Assembly (NCBI GenBank): GCA_030539335.1
Contig: JAUNSG010000001.1
Coordinates: forward strand, 186,001 to 250,000
Direction: 5' to 3'
Length of the DNA stretch: 64,000 bases
DNA from: Eubacteriales bacterium
Lineage (GTDB): Bacteria; Bacillota; Clostridia; Oscillospirales; Butyricicoccaceae
Shown here: one piece after another, positions 7,656 through 17,128 of the stretch
Position numbering within the stretch: position 1 is the first letter of the stretch
Layout of the letters: the number at the start of each line of letters is the position of its first letter
Program-made: the position numbers and the translations under genes
Notes under the pieces: generated by a model
The model's database searches: none
What the model was told of the DNA's origin: nothing
What the model saw: the letters and a program-made list of their open reading frames with translations, nothing else

Positions 7656-10286
7656 TTACCCCTTCGCCGCATACCAGTCCTTGCCGCACGCCGCATCCAC
7701 GCGCAGCGGGACCGACAGCCTGCACGCCTGCTCCATCTCTTCGACGAGAATCTGCTGTGCCCGTTCGCTTTCTTCCTCCGGTACCTCCAAAATCAGCTCG
7801 TCGTGTACCTGCAGGATCAACCGGCCACGCAGCTGTTCCCGCTTCAGCCGCTGTGAAACGCGCACCATCGCAATCTTGATGATATCCGCCGCAGTGCCCT
7901 GGATCGGGGTGTTGAGCGCGACGCGCTCCCCAAACGAACGGATGTTGAAATTCTTGGATTTCAGCTCCGGCAGATAGCGCCGCCGGCCAAACAGCGTGGA
8001 AACATACCCGTTCTCCCGCGCTTCCTCTTTGATGCGTTCCATATAATCCCGGACGCCGTAATAGGTCTCCAGATAATTTTTAATATATTCGCCCGCCTGC
8101 TTGACGGTGACATTGATATCCTTTGCCAGCGAGAAGCTGGAAATACCATAGACAATGCCGAAGTTGACCGCCTTGGCCGACCGGCGCATGAGCGGTGTGA
8201 CGTCCTCCGGCGCACAACGGAAGACCTGCGAGGCGGTCACGGTGTGAATATCGGTATCCCCCTGAAACGCTTCGATCATCGTCTCATCCTGCGCAATATG
8301 CGCCAGCACACGCAGCTCGATCTGCGAATAGTCCGCATCCACCAGGACACAGCCGTCCTTCGCACGGAACATATGGCGCAGTTCACTGCCCAGCTCCTGC
8401 CGCACCGGAATGTTTTGCAGGTTCGGATCGGTCGAGCTGAGTCGACCGGTCGCGGTCGCCATCTGCTGGAACGTGGAACGGATGCGCCCGTCCTTCGGGT
8501 CAATGACCTTGAGCAGCCCATCCACATAGGTGGACTGCAGCTTAGTGAGCTGCCGGTATTCGATCAGCAAGTCCGCAATAACATGATATCCGCGCAGGGC
8601 TTCCAGTACCTCAATGTTGGTGGAATAGCCGCGCTTGGTCTTTTTGATGACCGGAAGCTCCAGCTTTTCAAACAGGATCTCCCCCAGCTTTTTGGTCGAA
8701 TTGATGTTGAATTCCTCGCCCGCCTGCTGGTAAATCTCCGCTGTCAGTTCCGCAATCCGTCCGGACAGGGACTCACCAAAGGAATGCAGTGCACCGGCAT
8801 CCGCTTCAAAGCCGATCACCTGCATCTCTGCCAGCACGGTCATGAGCGGCAGCTCGACTTCGTAATACAGGTCGTGCATCCCCTCTTCGTCGATCTTGGG
8901 GAGGATCGCATCGGCCAGCTCCGCAATCACCTGCGCATGGACGCACAGTGTCTTTGGTGCTTCCTCACGGCCTCCCAGCAGGGAAAATGCATTTTCGTCT
9001 TCGTAATCACGGCTGTCCGGAATCTCACGGCGCAGATAGGCCAGGGCCACTTTGTCCAGGGTATAGCCGCTCTCTGCCGGATTGAGCAGGTATGCTCCCA
9101 GCGCGGTGTCAAAAACAATCCCCTCCGGCTGGATACCCTCGCGCAAAAGCGCGCACAGCAGCTCCTTGCCGTCGTGCAGCACCAGCGGAACCTTTCCGGA
9201 AAACAGCCACGTCAGCAGCTCCTTCCATCCCTCCGCGCCGAATGCATCCGCCCGCGCCACACGGGCTTCGCCGCCGCACAGCAGGCAAACCGCTTCGAGA
9301 GAACGCGGCGCAGTCAAGACCACACGCTCCGCGTCCTTGACAAACGTGCTCAGCTCGTCCAGCGTTTTCGCCGGTTTCCAGGTGACAGGGCGGCTCTTCT
9401 CTGTCTCTTCCTCCGGCGCTTCCAAACCAAAGCGCGTGATATAATTCTTAAATTCCAATCGGGTGAACAGCTGATACAGCGCCGCATTGTCCTGCACCGG
9501 AGCCGGAATCTCACTCGCGGTCATCTCCATCGGGACATCGCGGACAATCGTCGCCAGCATCCGGCTCTTTTCCGCCATCTCGCGGCCTTCCAGCAGCTTC
9601 TTTCGCTGTCCATTTTTGATAAATGGATCATCGATATTGTCATAAACAGCCGAAACCGTACCGAACTTCTGGACGAGTCCCATCGCTGTCTTTTCCCCAA
9701 TTCCCGGAACGCCCGGAATGTTGTCTGAGGTGTCACCCATCAGGCCCTTGAGGTCGATCATATGAATTGGGTCAAAGCCGTATTGTTCGCGGAATACCTC
9801 CGTCGTATAGTCTGTTGTCGTCGTCTGCCCCTTGCGTGTCACGACAAGCAAGACATGTGTGTTATCCCCAACCAACTGGAGCGAGTCCTTGTCGCCGGTG
9901 ACGAGAAGACAGGTGTCGCCGTTTTCCTCTGTCTGACGGCTCAGGGTGCCCAGCAAGTCATCCGCCTCAAAGCCCGGCTTTTCCAGGCAAGGAATTCCCA
10001 TTGCTTCCAGCACCTCATGCATGATCGGAAGCTGCACCGCCAGCTCATCCGGCATTCCCTTACGTGTCCCTTTGTATGCCTCATACTGCTCGTGACGGAA
10101 GGTCTTTTGCCGCACGTCAAAGCACACGGCAATGCGGTCCGGCTGGTATTCCTCCCGCAGGCGCAGCAAAGTCGATAAAAATCCATATACCGCATTGGTA
10201 AACAGACCTTCATGGTTGGTCAGCAGCCGCACGCCATAAAACGCGCGGTTTAATATGCTGTTTCCGTCAATGACCATGAGTTTCAC
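7656..10286 (-). CDS. polA: DNA polymerase I
   Basis: Repair polymerase and Okazaki-fragment processor, 876 residues. The N-terminal 5'-3' nuclease (about 1-290) has GFEADDLLGT, TGDKDSLQLV and the helix-hairpin-helix GVPGIGEKTA. The middle domain (about 310-470) lacks the acidic exonuclease residues (no DTE-type motif), so proofreading is probably absent, as in Bacillus-type PolA. The polymerase domain carries motif A DADYSQIELR, motif B RRSAKAVNFGIVYG and motif C QVHDELILE. GTG at 10286 is preferred: GGGGG stands seven bases before it and the product then starts like other PolA proteins; an ATG two codons upstream abuts that ribosome site. First gene of the tsaD operon. Confidence 0.95.
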   Translation of the reverse strand: MKLMVIDGNSILNRAFYGVRLLTNHEGLFTNAVYGFLSTLLRLREEYQPDRIAVCFDVRQKTFRHEQYEAYKGTRKGMPDELAVQLPIMHEVLEAMGIPCLEKPGFEADDLLGTLSRQTEENGDTCLLVTGDKDSLQLVGDNTHVLLVVTRKGQTTTTDYTTEVFREQYGFDPIHMIDLKGLMGDTSDNIPGVPGIGEKTAMGLVQKFGTVSAVYDNIDDPFIKNGQRKKLLEGREMAEKSRMLATIVRDVPMEMTASEIPAPVQDNAALYQLFTRLEFKNYITRFGLEAPEEETEKSRPVTWKPAKTLDELSTFVKDAERVVLTAPRSLEAVCLLCGGEARVARADAFGAEGWKELLTWLFSGKVPLVLHDGKELLCALLREGIQPEGIVFDTALGAYLLNPAESGYTLDKVALAYLRREIPDSRDYEDENAFSLLGGREEAPKTLCVHAQVIAELADAILPKIDEEGMHDLYYEVELPLMTVLAEMQVIGFEADAGALHSFGESLSGRIAELTAEIYQQAGEEFNINSTKKLGEILFEKLELPVIKKTKRGYSTNIEVLEALRGYHVIADLLIEYRQLTKLQSTYVDGLLKVIDPKDGRIRSTFQQMATATGRLSSTDPNLQNIPVRQELGSELRHMFRAKDGCVLVDADYSQIELRVLAHIAQDETMIEAFQGDTDIHTVTASQVFRCAPEDVTPLMRRSAKAVNFGIVYGISSFSLAKDINVTVKQAGEYIKNYLETYYGVRDYMERIKEEARENGYVSTLFGRRRYLPELKSKNFNIRSFGERVALNTPIQGTAADIIKIAMVRVSQRLKREQLRGRLILQVHDELILEVPEEESERAQQILVEEMEQACRLSVPLRVDAACGKDWYAAKG

Positions 10287-10322
10287 GAACATTCCCCCTA
10301 AAAAAGTAGTTCAGATAGATTT

Positions 10323-10351
10323 ATTATATACGATGACGCCACAGATTGCCA
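10323..10351 (-). promoter_or_regulatory. Promoter of the polA-tsaD operon
   Basis: Minus-strand TGGCAA (10351-10346), 17-base spacer, TATAAT (10328-10323), about 37 bp before the GTG start. The -35 match is modest. Confidence 0.55.
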
Positions 10352-10457
10352 GACGCAAGTGCAGAAAGCTTTTGCAATGATTGAAAATTTTTGTCACATT
10401 GCGTTTCCTCCGGTGTTATAGTTGTAGAAGCAAGCATAGGGGAAGGGGGAATCACAG

Positions 10458-10952
10458 ATGGAGAAGCAGCAGCTCGACGCGCTCTACCGCGCCTATTCCA
10501 AGGAAATCTACTGCTATCTGTATTCCCTCTGCCACAACCGGAGCCAAGCCGAGGATCTGATGCAGGAAACCTTTCTCAAGGCGCTGCTCTCGCTTTCGGA
10601 CAGCCACACGAACGTCCGCGCCTGGCTTTATCTGGTCGCACGAAACCTTTTCTTCTCGCAATACAAAAGGAATCAGCGGCAGACTGACCTCCCGGATGAT
10701 GACTGGGTGTCCGAAGAAAACATGCTGGAAGGCCTGATTGATGAGGAGCAAAAGCAGATGCTCTACAAAGGCATCCAGCATCTAAACCGCCGTCAGCGCG
10801 AGGTATTGACTCTGTACTATTTTTCCGGACTGAGTCAGAAAAAAATCAGCCACATCTTGAATCTTTCCCCGGACAACGTCCGCGTGCTGGTTTCCCGGGC
10901 ACGAAAAGAACTGCGACACTATATGGAGGTGCACGGTTATGAATTATCGTAA
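10458..10952 (+). CDS. ECF-type RNA polymerase sigma factor
   Basis: 164 residues of a group 4 sigma factor. Region 2 is LYRAYSKEIYCYLYSLCHNRSQAEDLMQETF... (residues ~8-75, with the ED/QETF signature). Region 4 is LNRRQREVLTLYYFSGLSQKKIS plus a recognition helix (about 105-155). AGGGGGAA lies just upstream. The stop overlaps the next gene by 14 bases, so the pair is coupled. A TATAGT element at about 10416 hints at a promoter but its -35 is weak. The pairing with a downstream single-pass membrane protein is the usual sigma/anti-sigma layout. Target genes are unknown. Confidence 0.9.
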   Translation: MEKQQLDALYRAYSKEIYCYLYSLCHNRSQAEDLMQETFLKALLSLSDSHTNVRAWLYLVARNLFFSQYKRNQRQTDLPDDDWVSEENMLEGLIDEEQKQMLYKGIQHLNRRQREVLTLYYFSGLSQKKISHILNLSPDNVRVLVSRARKELRHYMEVHGYELS

Positions 10953-12225
10953 ATTATTGGAAGACTATCAGCAAAACAAGCTGAATGAAGAACAAAAAGC
11001 CTCGGTCGAAGCAGACATCGACCGGCAGGAGGCCATCAGCGACTACCTGTTCGACCGGGATCGGGCTGATTTTGGGGAGGATGGGATCGGTGGACTGCCG
11101 CCGGAACCGCTGGATGAACAGTCGAAAGAATTTGTCAAGCTGATTGACCGCGCCATCCATCGCACCCTGATGAAAATCGGAATGACTGCCGCCGTTCTTG
11201 TCGCCTTCATCTTTCTGGCTGTACCGCCGCTGCTCAGCCTGCTGTATTACAATCCCTCACAAAGTGTCGGATTGGATACCAACCGGCTCAGCCGCGACTG
11301 GGCAATCTGGTCCGAAGTGAACATGCCGGGGAATCTATATGATTCCGCCGATGTCCGCCGCGAGGGCGCGGGCCGTTATTCGTTCACGCTGCACCAGAGC
11401 GTCAGCCATACCGGTACCCTTCCCACAAGCGACTATGCCGGCCGGATTGATCGTGGCCAGCTGCAGCTCTATACACCGGCTGCTGTTCGGAAACCATCCT
11501 TCAACCTCTTTGCCAATGCACAGCTTGACCCCTCGCAGTCCGTTTCCTCTCAGGAGGACAAGGAGGATTTCATATGGGCAGCCGGAGACGCGGATGACGC
11601 ATGGGAGGAACTCGAAAACCTGAATGATTCCAGCTTGTACAATGCCTATATTTCGTTCGAAAAGCCGCTCTCGCTGTCTGAAACACGTGAAATCGTAGAA
11701 GAAGAACTGGATGATATGATTGTATGGTATGCTGTACAGAGTTCGGACGAACGGTATTCCAATACATTGATTGGTATGCGAAGTAGCTGGGAAGGGATCT
11801 TCCTCGATCGAGATGATGACAGGTATCCGTGGCTGTTTCTGAACAAGAAATCCACTGCTTCGTCCACAGAGGATGAGGACGATGCCCTTCTCACACAGGA
11901 AGATAACCAGCCCATCTGGCAGCGCCTGTTTTGCAAGCTGTTCTTCTCTGTCGATGTCGTCCAGTCCGTTGACTACATTGAGGGCGCATGCGATGACGAA
12001 GAAATTATGACCACGCATTTTGTCAGCATGCTCCGCTACCTGAGCGATCAGAAGCGCTTTCTCCGCATGATGGGCGACCAGACCGATTATACAGAATATG
12101 CCGATTATGTCGAGCAGAACGGTCTGCACATCTATGGCATCATGGTCACCGCCCACCGCGACGAGCTTTTACAGCTCAAAAACGATGATCGTGTCTACGG
12201 CATCACCATCGAACCGGTAAGCTAA
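10939..12225 (+). CDS. Probable membrane-bound anti-sigma factor
   Basis: 428 residues. An acidic, coiled N-terminal cytoplasmic part (1-75) is followed by one membrane helix at about 78-101 (MTAAVLVAFIFLAVPPLLSLL), then a long external region with no lipobox. The layout resembles the Firmicutes sigma factor regulator family, which has an N-terminal sigma-binding segment and a C-terminal external sensor domain. It overlaps the ECF sigma gene by 14 bases and is followed by a strong terminator, so the two form a closed unit. By analogy it holds the sigma factor at the membrane until an envelope signal. The signal and release mechanism cannot be read from the sequence. Confidence 0.7.
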   Translation: MNYRKLLEDYQQNKLNEEQKASVEADIDRQEAISDYLFDRDRADFGEDGIGGLPPEPLDEQSKEFVKLIDRAIHRTLMKIGMTAAVLVAFIFLAVPPLLSLLYYNPSQSVGLDTNRLSRDWAIWSEVNMPGNLYDSADVRREGAGRYSFTLHQSVSHTGTLPTSDYAGRIDRGQLQLYTPAAVRKPSFNLFANAQLDPSQSVSSQEDKEDFIWAAGDADDAWEELENLNDSSLYNAYISFEKPLSLSETREIVEEELDDMIVWYAVQSSDERYSNTLIGMRSSWEGIFLDRDDDRYPWLFLNKKSTASSTEDEDDALLTQEDNQPIWQRLFCKLFFSVDVVQSVDYIEGACDDEEIMTTHFVSMLRYLSDQKRFLRMMGDQTDYTEYADYVEQNGLHIYGIMVTAHRDELLQLKNDDRVYGITIEPVS

Positions 12226-12243
12226 AAGCGTGCCATAACGTCA

Positions 12244-12279
12244 AACAGGAGAGCACTGTGGTGCTCTCCTGTTGTTTTT
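12244..12279 (+). terminator. Intrinsic terminator after the sigma/anti-sigma pair
   Basis: 13-bp perfect stem (12244-12256 with 12261-12273), TGTG loop, then GTTTTT on the plus strand. Confidence 0.9.
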
Positions 12280-12285
12280 CTGTTG

Positions 12286-13539
12286 TCAGGAAACCTCAAT
12301 CCCGTTCCATGCACTGTAATATTTCTTGCCATTCACGGTCTTATAACTGCGGACAGCAAAATATTTGACGTTTTTCTTCAGCTTCGTCAACGTCGTGCTG
12401 ACGGATTTGCTCCCCTTCACGGTCTTGGTCACGGCATTCTTCATGCTTGTATTATCCGCATATCGAATTTGATAGCCGGAAGCCTTGGCGTTCTTCTTCC
12501 AGGACAGCTTGACCTTGCTCGATGAGAGACGGGATGCCGTCGGCGTCGGTGCGGTCAGATAATAGTAGCTGGCACTCTTCGAGCGCTGTCCCACCTTCTT
12601 TCCGCAAATCGCCTTAATGGAATAGCTGTATTTCGTTCCATTTTTCAGCTTTCCCGTGTCAATGCCACCGCATGCCTCGTCCGCCGCAATTGCACCGCGC
12701 GTCAGTTCCTTCCATTTTCCGGTTCCTACTCTCCGGTAAACGATATATTTCTCCGGAATGTCCAGATACTGTTCGCCCGCCTCATTTTTATACAGCGCAA
12801 CCGCATGGGTCCACTTGATCTGGAGACCGCCTGTCACGGCGGAGGCACTTCCCATCTTCGGCACAACATAAAACGTAAACTTGTGCGCCGAGGTCTTTTT
12901 CCATGTCTTTCCGGACTTGTACTCGGTGTAGCATTTCACCGTATAAGTACCAACCGGCAACACACCGTTCTCGGTATCTGTCAACGATTTTCCAACCTTC
13001 AGTGTGTAGACCAGCTTCTGATTCCCAGTTACCTTCTTTTTGAAGCTTTTTTTCACCACATTATCGGTGATTTCCTCACCACTGCTGTGATATACCCGGA
13101 TCACGGCGCGGCTCTCCGGCGCAGTGCTGTAATGCGCCATTGTGAAGTTCAGCTTGATATCCGAATACATCGGGAACGACTGCTTGTTGTTTGAACGGTA
13201 TGGCGTGATATCATTCTTTTTGCTCGTGCTCTGAATCGAGACACTGCTTGTCTTTTCCGCCGGATCGGCCTTTCCGGCGAATGCCGCGGAAGCCGCGACC
13301 AACGGCAGAGTCGGTATTTCTTCGGGCTCTGCCTCGATCTCATCGGCGGAAATCTCGACCGTACCGCTGATCTCCTCCGTCGCTGACGCTGCCGCAGAAT
13401 CGTTCTCCCCCTCGGCAACGACAATCTCTTCCGTGTCCTCCGCGTCCGTAATCTGGATTGCTTCCTCTGCCAATGCCGTCGGTGCACACAAAATGGCAGC
13501 GGCAAGCAGCAGCGCTGCCGCACGCTTTTTGCTCTTCAT
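12286..13539 (-). CDS. Secreted protein with two fibronectin III-like domains
   Basis: 417 residues after choosing the ATG at 13539, which has AGGAGGT in front; a longer in-frame start would spoil the signal peptide. Residues 1-25 form a Sec signal peptide (MKSKKRAAALLLAAAILCAPTALA). Next comes an acidic Glu/Ala-rich stretch (about 26-95), a beta-rich region, and two Fn3-like modules toward the C-terminus (ending KYFAVRSYKTVNGKKYYSAWN). No sortase motif or membrane anchor is seen, so it is likely exported free or wall-associated through its basic C-terminal half. Function unknown. Confidence 0.75.
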   Translation of the reverse strand: MKSKKRAAALLLAAAILCAPTALAEEAIQITDAEDTEEIVVAEGENDSAAASATEEISGTVEISADEIEAEPEEIPTLPLVAASAAFAGKADPAEKTSSVSIQSTSKKNDITPYRSNNKQSFPMYSDIKLNFTMAHYSTAPESRAVIRVYHSSGEEITDNVVKKSFKKKVTGNQKLVYTLKVGKSLTDTENGVLPVGTYTVKCYTEYKSGKTWKKTSAHKFTFYVVPKMGSASAVTGGLQIKWTHAVALYKNEAGEQYLDIPEKYIVYRRVGTGKWKELTRGAIAADEACGGIDTGKLKNGTKYSYSIKAICGKKVGQRSKSASYYYLTAPTPTASRLSSSKVKLSWKKNAKASGYQIRYADNTSMKNAVTKTVKGSKSVSTTLTKLKKNVKYFAVRSYKTVNGKKYYSAWNGIEVS

Positions 13540-13638
13540 GGATTGACCTCCTATTCTTCCTGTCCGTTCCACCCTTCCGTTGTAGTATACCGAATGTGTC
13601 ACTGACTGTCAACAATCCCAAGCAGCCCATTTTCACAT

Positions 13639-14316
13639 CTATTTACAATATTTCTTGATATTTGATTTTGTAATCTTTTTATACGATGCCTTCACATAGG
13701 AGGCGCCCAACGCAACGCCATAATTCTTCTTCAAGTAATTGTTCAGTGTTGTCTTGCTGCAATCTCTGCCTTTTAGGGTATATGAATATTCGTTTGTCAT
13801 ATCATTTCGGAAGCGCATACCCATTGTCACCAATGCGCCCTTTTTTAAAATACGGTATCCACGCATCGTATAGCCGTGGTACTGACCAGAACCCAAAAAG
13901 AGTTTGGTCTTTTTGCTGAGCTTATAGTTATCCAAGCCATATTCATGACCTGCCAAATATACCTTTTTGTTATAGTACGTAAACAGCATGGTATTATAGC
14001 TCTTTGGCGCACAGGTTGTATTGCTGTTGGTATTCCACGATGGCTTGATCACCAGTTCCGGTACGCCATCGCTGTTCAGATCCACAATACGGAACTTTCC
14101 GATCCCACGGTTCAGTTTCAAATAACCGACGGTCTTCCCCTTGGAATCGGTCTCCGGAATTGTTTTCTTACGGATCGCTGTATTCAGCAGGTTTTTATAC
14201 GCCGAGATGGCCTTACCCCTTGTCGAGACCGCCTGCGCCTGTGCAGGCAAAACTACAGCCACAGCTAACACCAGAGCAACCACCGTCAGCCAGACCATTT
14301 TTCTTGTCCTTTTCAT
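13639..14316 (-). CDS. Small secreted protein with a calcium-loop-like DxNxDG motif
   Basis: 225 residues. The start at 14316 follows GGAGGG by seven bases. A signal peptide (MKRTRKMVWLTVVALVLAVA, with AQA-V cleavage near residue 29) leads into a basic mature protein. The stretch VDLNSDGVPELVI resembles the EF-hand/dockerin-type Ca-binding loops found in many clostridial surface proteins. The remainder is Tyr/Lys-rich and unrecognised. It lies between the Fn3-like secreted protein and spo0A, all on the minus strand, with ~100-bp gaps. No enzyme signature is seen. Confidence 0.7.
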   Translation of the reverse strand: MKRTRKMVWLTVVALVLAVAVVLPAQAQAVSTRGKAISAYKNLLNTAIRKKTIPETDSKGKTVGYLKLNRGIGKFRIVDLNSDGVPELVIKPSWNTNSNTTCAPKSYNTMLFTYYNKKVYLAGHEYGLDNYKLSKKTKLFLGSGQYHGYTMRGYRILKKGALVTMGMRFRNDMTNEYSYTLKGRDCSKTTLNNYLKKNYGVALGASYVKASYKKITKSNIKKYCK

Positions 14317-14392
14317 ATCAAATCCCTCCATGTCCTGTATGTTTCTATGAAAATTATATACTGTATCTATTTTAACTGTCAATCTTTTGCAG

Positions 14393-14429
14393 AAAAAAGA
14401 GCAGAGGCCGCCGCAATCGCTGCGGCAGC
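14393..14429 (-). terminator. Terminator after spo0A
   Basis: GC-rich stem (about 14407-14429) with a four-base loop, followed on the minus strand by a six-T run at 14398-14393. Confidence 0.75.
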
Positions 14430-14438
14430 CCCGGTGGT

Positions 14439-15218
14439 TCATCCAATCTTCAATTCCAGCCGCAGGCGGTCTGCAACCATGGAGATAAACTCCGAATTCG
14501 TCGGTTTGCCTTTGGTTCCGGAAACCGTAAACCCGAAATATTCCTGCAGGATGTCGACATCGCCGCGATCCCACGCGACCTCAATCGCATGACGAATGGC
14601 ACGCTCTACGCGGGACGGCGTCGTCTTGAATTTCTTCGCCACTGTCGGATACAAAATCTTCGTGATGGCATTGATGGATTCCATATCATGGATGGTCATA
14701 ATGATCGCTTCCCGCAGATATTGATACCCCTTGATATGCGCTGGGACACCGATCTGATGGATGATGTTCGTCACGCGCATCTCGATTTCCAAGTTGCTGT
14801 CCGGCACGCGAACCGCTGCCGTCTTGCCAAAGGTCCGCTTTTGTCCCCCGTATTTGCAAATCCGTTCGGTCAAGGACTGCAGATCAACCGGCTTGCGCAA
14901 ATAAAAGCTCACCCCCAGCTCATTGCACACTGAGATTGTCTCCGTCGAAGCAAATCCAGATACCACGATAATCATCGGCATCTTCCCCTGCATCTGCTCG
15001 TTCATGCTCCGCAGAACCGTCAGTCCATCCACATCCGGCAGCATCAGATCCATCACAATCACGTCCGGCTCTTCCTCGCAGATTTTCTCTGCCAAACCTT
15101 TTCCCGTTCCGTAAGAACCAATCAACGAAACCCGTTTGCCCTCCGTCAGATGCTCCGCCAGAATGTCCCGAAATTCTCTGTCGTCATCCGCAATCAATAC
15201 TCGTATCGTATGTTCCAT
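14439..15218 (-). CDS. spo0A: Stage 0 sporulation protein A, master response regulator
   Basis: Phosphorylated Spo0A commits the cell to sporulation. The 259-residue product has an N-terminal receiver (IADDDREF acidic pocket, phosphoacceptor Asp in [14 protein letters not shown], Lys in LRKPVD) and the Spo0A-specific C-terminal DNA-binding domain containing [19 protein letters not shown]. The ATG at 15218 with GAGG nine bases upstream is preferred over an in-frame start nine codons earlier. A perfect 0A box lies ~120 bp upstream, suggesting autoregulation. spo0A often follows spoIVB; here spoIVB is 2.4 kb away, separated by a MATE pump and an XRE pair. Confidence 0.96.
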   Translation of the reverse strand: MEHTIRVLIADDDREFRDILAEHLTEGKRVSLIGSYGTGKGLAEKICEEEPDVIVMDLMLPDVDGLTVLRSMNEQMQGKMPMIIVVSGFASTETISVCNELGVSFYLRKPVDLQSLTERICKYGGQKRTFGKTAAVRVPDSNLEIEMRVTNIIHQIGVPAHIKGYQYLREAIIMTIHDMESINAITKILYPTVAKKFKTTPSRVERAIRHAIEVAWDRGDVDILQEYFGFTVSGTKGKPTNSEFISMVADRLRLELKIG

Positions 15219-15336
15219 TCTATTGTTCCTCGCCTTTCTGCACACCCAAATAAATTCATCGTATTTACGACGTTTTTAGCTTATCACATTTTCCTTTTTT
15301 TGACAATAAGATTTCCTGTATTTTCCATATAAATCG

Positions 15337-15344
15337 TTCGACAA
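15337..15344 (-). promoter_or_regulatory. 0A box upstream of spo0A
   Basis: Minus-strand TTGTCGAA exactly matches the known Spo0A-binding consensus. It is 119 bp upstream of the spo0A start, in an otherwise AT-rich promoter region. Confidence 0.6.
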
Positions 15345-15372
15345 ATCTTTTCTCTTTCCGTTTTTGCGTCGC

Positions 15373-16740
15373 TCACTCCACCTCCAGCCACGCATTTTCC
15401 CGCTTTATCCGTCTGGTGTAGAGCACAAAATAAACCGCATTCATGCAGATACCGAATATTGTTGCACTCGGCGCCGCCAGACCGATCATCGTCAAGCTTG
15501 CATCGGGCTGGATGCTCATGAGATACGACATCGGCAATCGCACGAGGAAGGACTGTGCCACACCCTGAAGCATGACAAAGAGCGTCCGGCTATGTCCGTT
15601 GAAATAGCCCATAAAGCTAAACAGGACACTGGTAACGACCGCCTCCGGCGCGAAGCCCCTCAGGTATTCCGCGGCACGTACAATGACATCCGGATCGTTG
15701 GTAAAGCCCGAAGCCAACAGATCGCCATGGAAAAAGGCTGCATATCCGATAAAGATACCGACGAATGCGCCGATTCCCATCCCACACGCCATCGCCTTGC
15801 GCGCACGCTGCTCCAGCCCTGCGCCGACGTTCTGTGCGACAAAAGATGCCATCGACTGCATCAGCGAGGACGGCACCAGCATGATAAACACAACAATTTT
15901 ATTGGCCACGCCATAACCGGAGGACGCCTCCAGCCCCAGCCGGTTGATAAACGCACACAGCGCAAGGAAAGAAAGCTGTGTCAAAAATTCCTGCAGGGCA
16001 ATCGGCGCACCGATGAGGATGAAGTTCCGGATCTCCTGATTAAAGCGGATCTGGCTTCGCTTTACGGTAAACGGAAGCTGCTGCCGACGGATAATCAGCA
16101 GCGACAGTACAACGCTCACCGCCTGTGCCAAAATGGTCGCCAGCGCAGCTCCCGCGACATTCATCTGCATCAGCGCGACAAAGACAAAGTCGCCGACCAC
16201 ATTGACCGCACAGGCAATCGCCACAAAGATCAGCGGCAGCTTGGAGTTACCCAGCCCGCGGAAAATACTGCTGATTACATTATAAGCAATGACAAAAACA
16301 ATACCTCCGCCGCAGATGCGGACATATTGCGCGGTCAGTCCCTGCGCGGCCTCCGGCGCCTGCATAAGAACCGCGATTTGCGGTGCAAATACCAACAGGA
16401 GCACGGTCAGTACGATGGCCGTGGAAAGGAAAAAACAGACGACACCGCCAATCACGTTGCCAATGCGTTGCTCACTTCGCTCCCCGATATAACGGCTGAT
16501 CAATACCGTGACACCCATCGTCAGACCGGTCACCACAAACGTGACCAAATTGATGATATTGCTGCCGGTAGACACCGCGGAAATTCCCGCCGTCGTTCCG
16601 AACCAGCCGACCATCAGCAGATCGACCGCACCATACATCGCCTGCAGCACCAAGGCCCCAAACACTGGCACCATAAACCGAAGCAGCTTGACAAAAATAC
16701 TTCCCTGTGTAAAATCTCCCACACTGCTTTTTCCGTTCAT
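15373..16740 (-). CDS. MATE-family multidrug/Na+ efflux transporter
   Basis: 455 residues with twelve hydrophobic segments in two repeated halves, typical of MATE exporters. N-terminal signatures are FTQGSIFVKLLRFMVPVFGALVL and the NIINLVTFVVTGLTMGVTVLISRYIG region. It should export drugs or metabolites using an ion gradient. The ATG at 16740 is preferred because GAGGG lies six bases before it; another ATG two codons upstream touches the ribosome site. A minus-strand extended -10 element (TGTTATAAT, around 16776-16784) probably drives it. It is divergent from the XRE gene, whose operators lie about 100 bp away. Confidence 0.92.
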   Translation of the reverse strand: MNGKSSVGDFTQGSIFVKLLRFMVPVFGALVLQAMYGAVDLLMVGWFGTTAGISAVSTGSNIINLVTFVVTGLTMGVTVLISRYIGERSEQRIGNVIGGVVCFFLSTAIVLTVLLLVFAPQIAVLMQAPEAAQGLTAQYVRICGGGIVFVIAYNVISSIFRGLGNSKLPLIFVAIACAVNVVGDFVFVALMQMNVAGAALATILAQAVSVVLSLLIIRRQQLPFTVKRSQIRFNQEIRNFILIGAPIALQEFLTQLSFLALCAFINRLGLEASSGYGVANKIVVFIMLVPSSLMQSMASFVAQNVGAGLEQRARKAMACGMGIGAFVGIFIGYAAFFHGDLLASGFTNDPDVIVRAAEYLRGFAPEAVVTSVLFSFMGYFNGHSRTLFVMLQGVAQSFLVRLPMSYLMSIQPDASLTMIGLAAPSATIFGICMNAVYFVLYTRRIKRENAWLEVE

Positions 16741-16833
16741 TCGCATCCCTCTCTGTTTTATTGATCGTCTTGTATATTATAACACAAATTACAACTTATG
16801 GAACCCTTTCCAATTGGCAAACATTTTCGAAAA

Positions 16834-16901
16834 AATGTTAAGCTTGCTTGACATTTGTTGTTTCATATGCTATATTGTGATTGTAAAGTTAACTTAACAT
16901 T
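16834..16901 (+). promoter_or_regulatory. Promoter of the XRE-membrane gene pair with two operator-like repeats
   Basis: TTGACA (16848-16853), 17 bases, TATATT (16871-16876). Repeat 1 (AATGTTAAG / CTTGACATT, 16834-16855) overlaps the -35 box. Repeat 2 (AAAGTTAA-C-TTAACATT, 16885-16901) lies at the expected transcription start. Both share the half-site TTAACATT or a close variant. This is a typical layout for an autorepressing HTH protein. Confidence 0.65.
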
Positions 16902-16918
16902 TCAACGAGGTACCTGCG

Positions 16919-17128
16919 ATGAAAAACAAGATTGAACAAGAGCGCAAGGCGCTTGGTCTGACCCAGAGCGCACTGGGGGAACGGCTGGGCGTATCGCGTC
17001 AGACGATTATTTCCATCGAGCGAGGCCGCTACAATCCATCCCTGATGCTGGCGTTTCAAATCGCCCGCGTATTTGGCTGCGCCATCGAAGACATCTTTCT
17101 ATTTGAAGAAGAGGAGGAATCCACATGA
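16919..17128 (+). CDS. XRE-family small transcriptional regulator
   Basis: 69 residues, essentially one helix-turn-helix: LTQSALGERLGVSRQTIISIERGRYNPS, followed by an acidic tail. It belongs to the short YozG-type repressors that usually sit beside a small membrane protein. ACGAGG lies upstream of the ATG. Its last codons overlap the start of the next gene (ATGA). Two operator-like repeats at its promoter suggest autorepression, possibly also of the divergent MATE gene. Confidence 0.88.
   Translation: MKNKIEQERKALGLTQSALGERLGVSRQTIISIERGRYNPSLMLAFQIARVFGCAIEDIFLFEEEEEST

Noticed and set aside
15364..16764. Plus-strand open frame antisense to the MATE gene, and a similar one antisense to pfp (20838-22157)
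   Set aside because: The opposite strands encode well-recognised full-length proteins; these frames lack ribosome sites and protein-like composition.
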